In this document: positions 6,319 through 7,569 of the stretch, piece by piece
Layout of the letters: the number at the start of each line of letters is the position of its first letter
How positions within the stretch are numbered: position 1 is the first letter of the stretch
DNA from: Actinomycetota bacterium
Lineage (GTDB): Bacteria > Actinomycetota > Actinomycetes > Mycobacteriales > Jatrophihabitantaceae
Length of the DNA: 7,569 nt
Assembly: GCA_019241805.1 (NCBI GenBank)
Contig: JAFAWL010000313.1
Coordinates: 1 to 7,569 of the forward strand
Direction of reading: 5' to 3'
Made by a program: the position numbers and the translations under genes
The notes under the pieces: model-generated
Told to the model about the DNA's origin: nothing
What the model saw: only the letters and a program-made list of their open reading frames with translations
Databases searched by the model: none

Positions 6319-6508
6319 CTTTGCACTTGTTCTGTGGGTTGTCGCGGGGGTCTGAGGGGCGACTCAGCCCACACGACGAGTGCAAAGTCACGAGGAAACC
6401 GGGTCAGTCGGGAAGCGCTCACACTTCAGCGCCTCACGGCTGGCTGCGATTGCCGTTGAACCGGATGACTCGCCGTGCCAAACCCGGCTGCAAGGCAATC
6501 GCTGCCGG
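6319..6508 (+). ncRNA. Candidate structured RNA or leader made of two long hairpins
   Basis: Hairpin 1 (6319-6387): arms 6319-6338 and 6368-6387 pair at 19 of 20 positions (two U-G). Then comes an inner 5-bp stem, GTCGC (6341-6345) with GCGAC (6359-6363), and a 13-nt G-rich loop. Hairpin 2 (6440-6508): CTGGC (6440-6444) pairs with GCCGG (6504-6508). After a T-T mismatch, GCGATTGCC (6446-6454) pairs perfectly with GGCAATCGC (6494-6502), followed by TTG/CAA and CCGG/CCGG inner helices. All the wobble pairs are U-G on the + strand and would be A-C on the other, which favours a + strand RNA. It could be a small RNA, the 5' leader of the lipoprotein gene, or part of the ilvD 3' end. It matches no riboswitch class I can recognise. 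Transcription is inferred, not shown. Confidence 0.35.
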
Positions 6509-6543
6509 GACGTCCGACCGACATCGGAGCGCTGGCCGGTTAA

Positions 6544-6549
6544 TAGATT
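6544..6549 (+). promoter_or_regulatory. Possible -10 element upstream of the lipoprotein gene
   Basis: TAGATT fits the TANNNT pattern and sits in the first AT-rich stretch after the hairpins, 64 bp before the ATG at 6614. No good -35 element is found at normal spacing (CCGACA at 6518 is 20 bp away), so this is a weak candidate. Confidence 0.2.
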
Positions 6550-6596
6550 TACGTATTGCGACCCAGGTCTTGCCCGAACCGAGAATGCACGAGCAG

Positions 6597-6605
6597 TTAT
6601 CCACA
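6597..6605 (+). promoter_or_regulatory. DnaA-box-like 9-mer TTATCCACA
   Basis: TTATCCACA is a perfect match to the classical DnaA-box consensus and lies 8 bp upstream of the ATG at 6614. Its inner TATCCA (6598-6603) is also the left arm of an inverted repeat with TGGATA (6615-6620), which overlaps the start codons. A single box is not an origin. It may be a regulatory site or chance in AT-rich DNA. Confidence 0.3.
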
Positions 6606-6613
6606 AAACATTT

Positions 6614-7036
6614 ATGGATATGGTGATCAAGCAGCGCCTTGTGCGAGGCTGGCCCACCGTGGCCGGAAGAAGCGCATTGTTGGCGTTAATGATCTTGGCA
6701 CTCGGTTTGACAGGCTGTGGTGGAAAGTCGAAGCCGAACGCCGGACTCACGCCGACGGGCGGCGGGTCCAGCGTGTCGACAATCGCGATGTCGTCAACGA
6801 CGGGAACGCCGTCCACTACTCCGTCGGCGAGTGCATCGGCGACGCCGTCGTTCACCGTAACCCCGACCTCGTTGATTCCACCGGGTGTACCGACGGTGGC
6901 GATCAATTCGACTGCGCCGGGCGAGAGGCCACCGGTGCCGCCGAAGATGTGGGACGACCAGCAAGGCGCCCAAGACTTCGCGGTCTTCTTCGCCAAGACG
7001 ATCGACTGGGCGGACGCCACCGAGGACACCACGTAG
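6614..7036 (+). CDS. DUF6318-like lipoprotein, N-terminal part ending at an in-frame TAG
   Basis: This 140-residue open frame encodes the secretory and linker part of an actinobacterial lipoprotein. From ATG 6614 (ATG 6620 is equally possible) it has a basic n-region (KQRLVRGWPTVAGR), a hydrophobic core (ALLALMILALG), and lipobox LTGC (lipidated Cys35). A long Ser/Thr/Pro-rich wall-spanning linker follows (about 45-105). The next segment, VPPKMWDDQQGAQDFAVFFAKTIDWADATEDTT, resembles the start of the DUF6318 domain, which normally continues into a Cys-x2-Cys segment. That continuation is found in the same frame immediately after the TAG at 7034-7036. There is no obvious Shine-Dalgarno for either start. 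Base composition is more AT-rich than in the left-hand genes. As it stands, the product would be a lipid-anchored linker without its folded domain. Confidence 0.6.
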   Translation: MDMVIKQRLVRGWPTVAGRSALLALMILALGLTGCGGKSKPNAGLTPTGGGSSVSTIAMSSTTGTPSTTPSASASATPSFTVTPTSLIPPGVPTVAINSTAPGERPPVPPKMWDDQQGAQDFAVFFAKTIDWADATEDTT

Positions 7037-7354
7037 ATGTCGGACTACTTCGAACCGACGTGCGACTTATGCGCGAAGTTGAAAGCGTCGGTCGACACCG
7101 GACGTCAAGCGAATTACCGCCTCGATGGCGGCCGATGGACCATCGTCGACGCTGAGGTGATTCCCAAGCCCGCAGGCGACATCGGACAGTGGGTCGTGAA
7201 GGTCTACATGAGTGGCACGTCAGGCGTGGTTCGGTCGTCGTCTGGAGTGATTGTGACCGGGATCTCGGGCACGCCGAACTTCAATATCGAATTTTCTCTT
7301 GTCTGGAGGGGAACGGAGTGGAAGGTCGTCGGTGGGCGGCTATATCGCCCTTAG
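7037..7354 (+). CDS. DUF6318-like domain, C-terminal part after the in-frame TAG
   Basis: This is a 105-residue open frame starting with the ATG that directly follows the TAG. It contains CDLC (Cys9 and Cys12), NYRLDGGRWTIVDAEVIPKPAG (26-47), and strand-rich sequence ending FSLVWRGTEWKVVGGRLYRP. This matches the extracellular DUF6318-type / small NTF2-like fold that normally follows the lipoprotein linker. It has no signal peptide of its own, so if translated separately it would stay in the cytoplasm. GAGG at 7022-7025, 11 nt before the ATG, could permit reinitiation. It overlaps the next gene by 37 nt. Most likely it is the back half of the upstream gene. The fold family is recognised at the level of overall pattern and the molecular role is unknown. 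Confidence 0.6.
   Translation: MSDYFEPTCDLCAKLKASVDTGRQANYRLDGGRWTIVDAEVIPKPAGDIGQWVVKVYMSGTSGVVRSSSGVIVTGISGTPNFNIEFSLVWRGTEWKVVGGRLYRP
7305..7309 (+). promoter_or_regulatory. Strong ribosome binding site of the last gene
   Basis: GGAGG at 7305-7309 is 8 nt before GTG 7318 and lies inside the lipoprotein reading frame. It is the best Shine-Dalgarno in the window and decides this start. Confidence 0.7.
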
Positions 7355-7569
7355 CGGCAATCGCGCTCCTTGTCGCACCTGTCAATAGGGCTTCTGCGGC
7401 TCCCGATCCCGCGCCGACGCCCCCACCGTGCGCAGGTGAAGTCCAGGCTGGTGCGTTCGCGCAGGGCCTTGTCGCCGAGTCGTCGTGCACGACGCGTGGT
7501 GCGGGCGGCTTAGCGGCGTCGGTGGTGCCGCGGGAGACGTTGGATTGTGGGCCGGCGGCGGGTCGGTCG
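7318..7569 (+). CDS. Secreted protein of unknown function, N-terminal part
   Basis: An open frame from GTG 7318 runs without a stop to the window edge, giving 84 residues. It begins MEGRRWAAISPLAAIALLVAPV, a typical Sec signal peptide with an Arg-rich n-region and hydrophobic core. A signal-peptidase-I-type site ASA/AP follows after residue 28 or so (NRASAAPDPAP), and then a Pro-rich segment PDPAPTPPP. The mature part has cysteines at 38, 57 and 77 (PPPCAG, ESSCTT, LDCGP), suggesting disulphides outside the cell. It overlaps the last 37 nt of the lipoprotein gene in another frame, so the two are probably translationally coupled. I do not recognise the family; the C-terminal part lies beyond the window. 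Confidence 0.7.
   Translation, partial: MEGRRWAAISPLAAIALLVAPVNRASAAPDPAPTPPPCAGEVQAGAFAQGLVAESSCTTRGAGGLAASVVPRETLDCGPAAGRS

Larger units (their letters stand above)
6189..6613. other. Gene-free spacer between ilvD and the lipoprotein gene
   Basis: No convincing protein gene is seen in these 425 bases. The left 100 bases are degenerate repeats. Two long hairpins follow at 6319-6387 and 6440-6508, then an AT-rich stretch (about 6540-6560 and 6597-6620) that probably holds the promoter and start region of the lipoprotein gene. An open frame from 6380 runs into the lipoprotein, but its N-terminal 78 residues look like translated non-coding sequence and would put the signal peptide in the middle of the protein. 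Confidence 0.6.
6614..7354 (+). pseudogene. Whole DUF6318-like lipoprotein gene interrupted by an amber codon
   Basis: Both halves lie in the same frame and are separated only by TAG 7034-7036, with no shift. Joined, they make a 246-residue lipoprotein of coherent design (signal, lipobox, linker, domain). One base change at the TAG (for example TAG to TTG, CAG, TCG or TGG) would restore it. The alternatives are a nonsense mutation, a sequencing error, or real stop-start coupling. No other damage is seen in either half, which suggests a very recent event or an error. Confidence 0.55.

Noticed and set aside
6319..6387. Intrinsic terminator of ilvD
   Set aside because: The stem is much longer than a normal terminator, has a large loop with an inner stem, lies 130 nt from the stop and has no T-tract.
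6319..6508. Integron attC sites
   Set aside because: The hairpins have the right size, but the ends lack the RYYYAAC and GTTRRRY core sites and no integrase is present.
6319..6508. Known riboswitch or 6C RNA
   Set aside because: The GAGGAAACCGGG stretch recalls part of a cobalamin leader, but the rest of that core is missing. The loops lack the C-runs of 6C RNA on the + strand, and no T-box or SAM element is seen.
6597..6605. Replication origin
   Set aside because: Only one DnaA-box-like site is visible, with no dnaA, dnaN or box cluster nearby.
6388..7032. Minus-strand open frame opposite the lipoprotein gene
   Set aside because: It mirrors the Ser/Thr/Pro linker of the sense gene and has no independent motif or ribosome binding site. 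The sense frame has a signal peptide and lipobox.

Overview
This window looks like chromosomal DNA from a high-GC Gram-positive actinobacterium. The evidence is GC-rich third codon positions, GTG starts, and lipoproteins with classical lipoboxes. Gene order also fits: gatA-gatB lies close to a LppZ-like propeller lipoprotein and a Cfp6-like PH-domain protein. From memory, Mycobacterium tuberculosis carries the same families near gatB. A genus cannot be named from the sequence alone.

Region by region: (1) 1-2121 holds the 3' part of gatA and all of gatB in an ATGA overlap. These are two subunits of the tRNA-dependent amidotransferase that makes Gln-tRNA(Gln) and/or Asn-tRNA(Asn). (2) 2122-2273 is a short spacer with a small hairpin and a degenerate 12-14 bp tandem repeat. 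(3) 2274-2729 encodes a small PPOX-type flavin split-barrel protein. It converges, with only 2 bp between stop codons, on (4) a minus-strand pair at 4466-2732. That pair is a two-TM/PH-domain membrane protein followed by a lipoprotein with a PQQ-sugar-dehydrogenase-like beta-propeller, whose catalytic residues look degenerate. (5) 4497-6188 is a complete ilvD (dihydroxyacid dehydratase, branched-chain amino acid synthesis), divergent from the PH-domain gene with 30 bp between starts. (6) 6189-6613 has no convincing gene. It holds a 14-bp tandem duplication starting inside the ilvD 3' end and two long imperfect hairpins, each 69 nt. All their wobble pairs are U-G when read on the + strand, so this is a candidate structured RNA. 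(7) 6614-7354 is a DUF6318-like lipoprotein gene split by an in-frame TAG followed directly by ATG. (8) 7318-7569+ is the 5' part of a further secreted-protein gene with a strong ribosome binding site, overlapping the end of the lipoprotein gene and running off the window.

The left 6.2 kb is ordinary core genome (tRNA charging, envelope-associated proteins, amino acid synthesis). The right 1.4 kb is more AT-rich and has a different character: a secreted/lipoprotein pair behind a structured leader or small RNA. The most noteworthy items are the interrupted lipoprotein gene and the paired hairpins upstream of it. No known defence, CRISPR or transposon system is visible.
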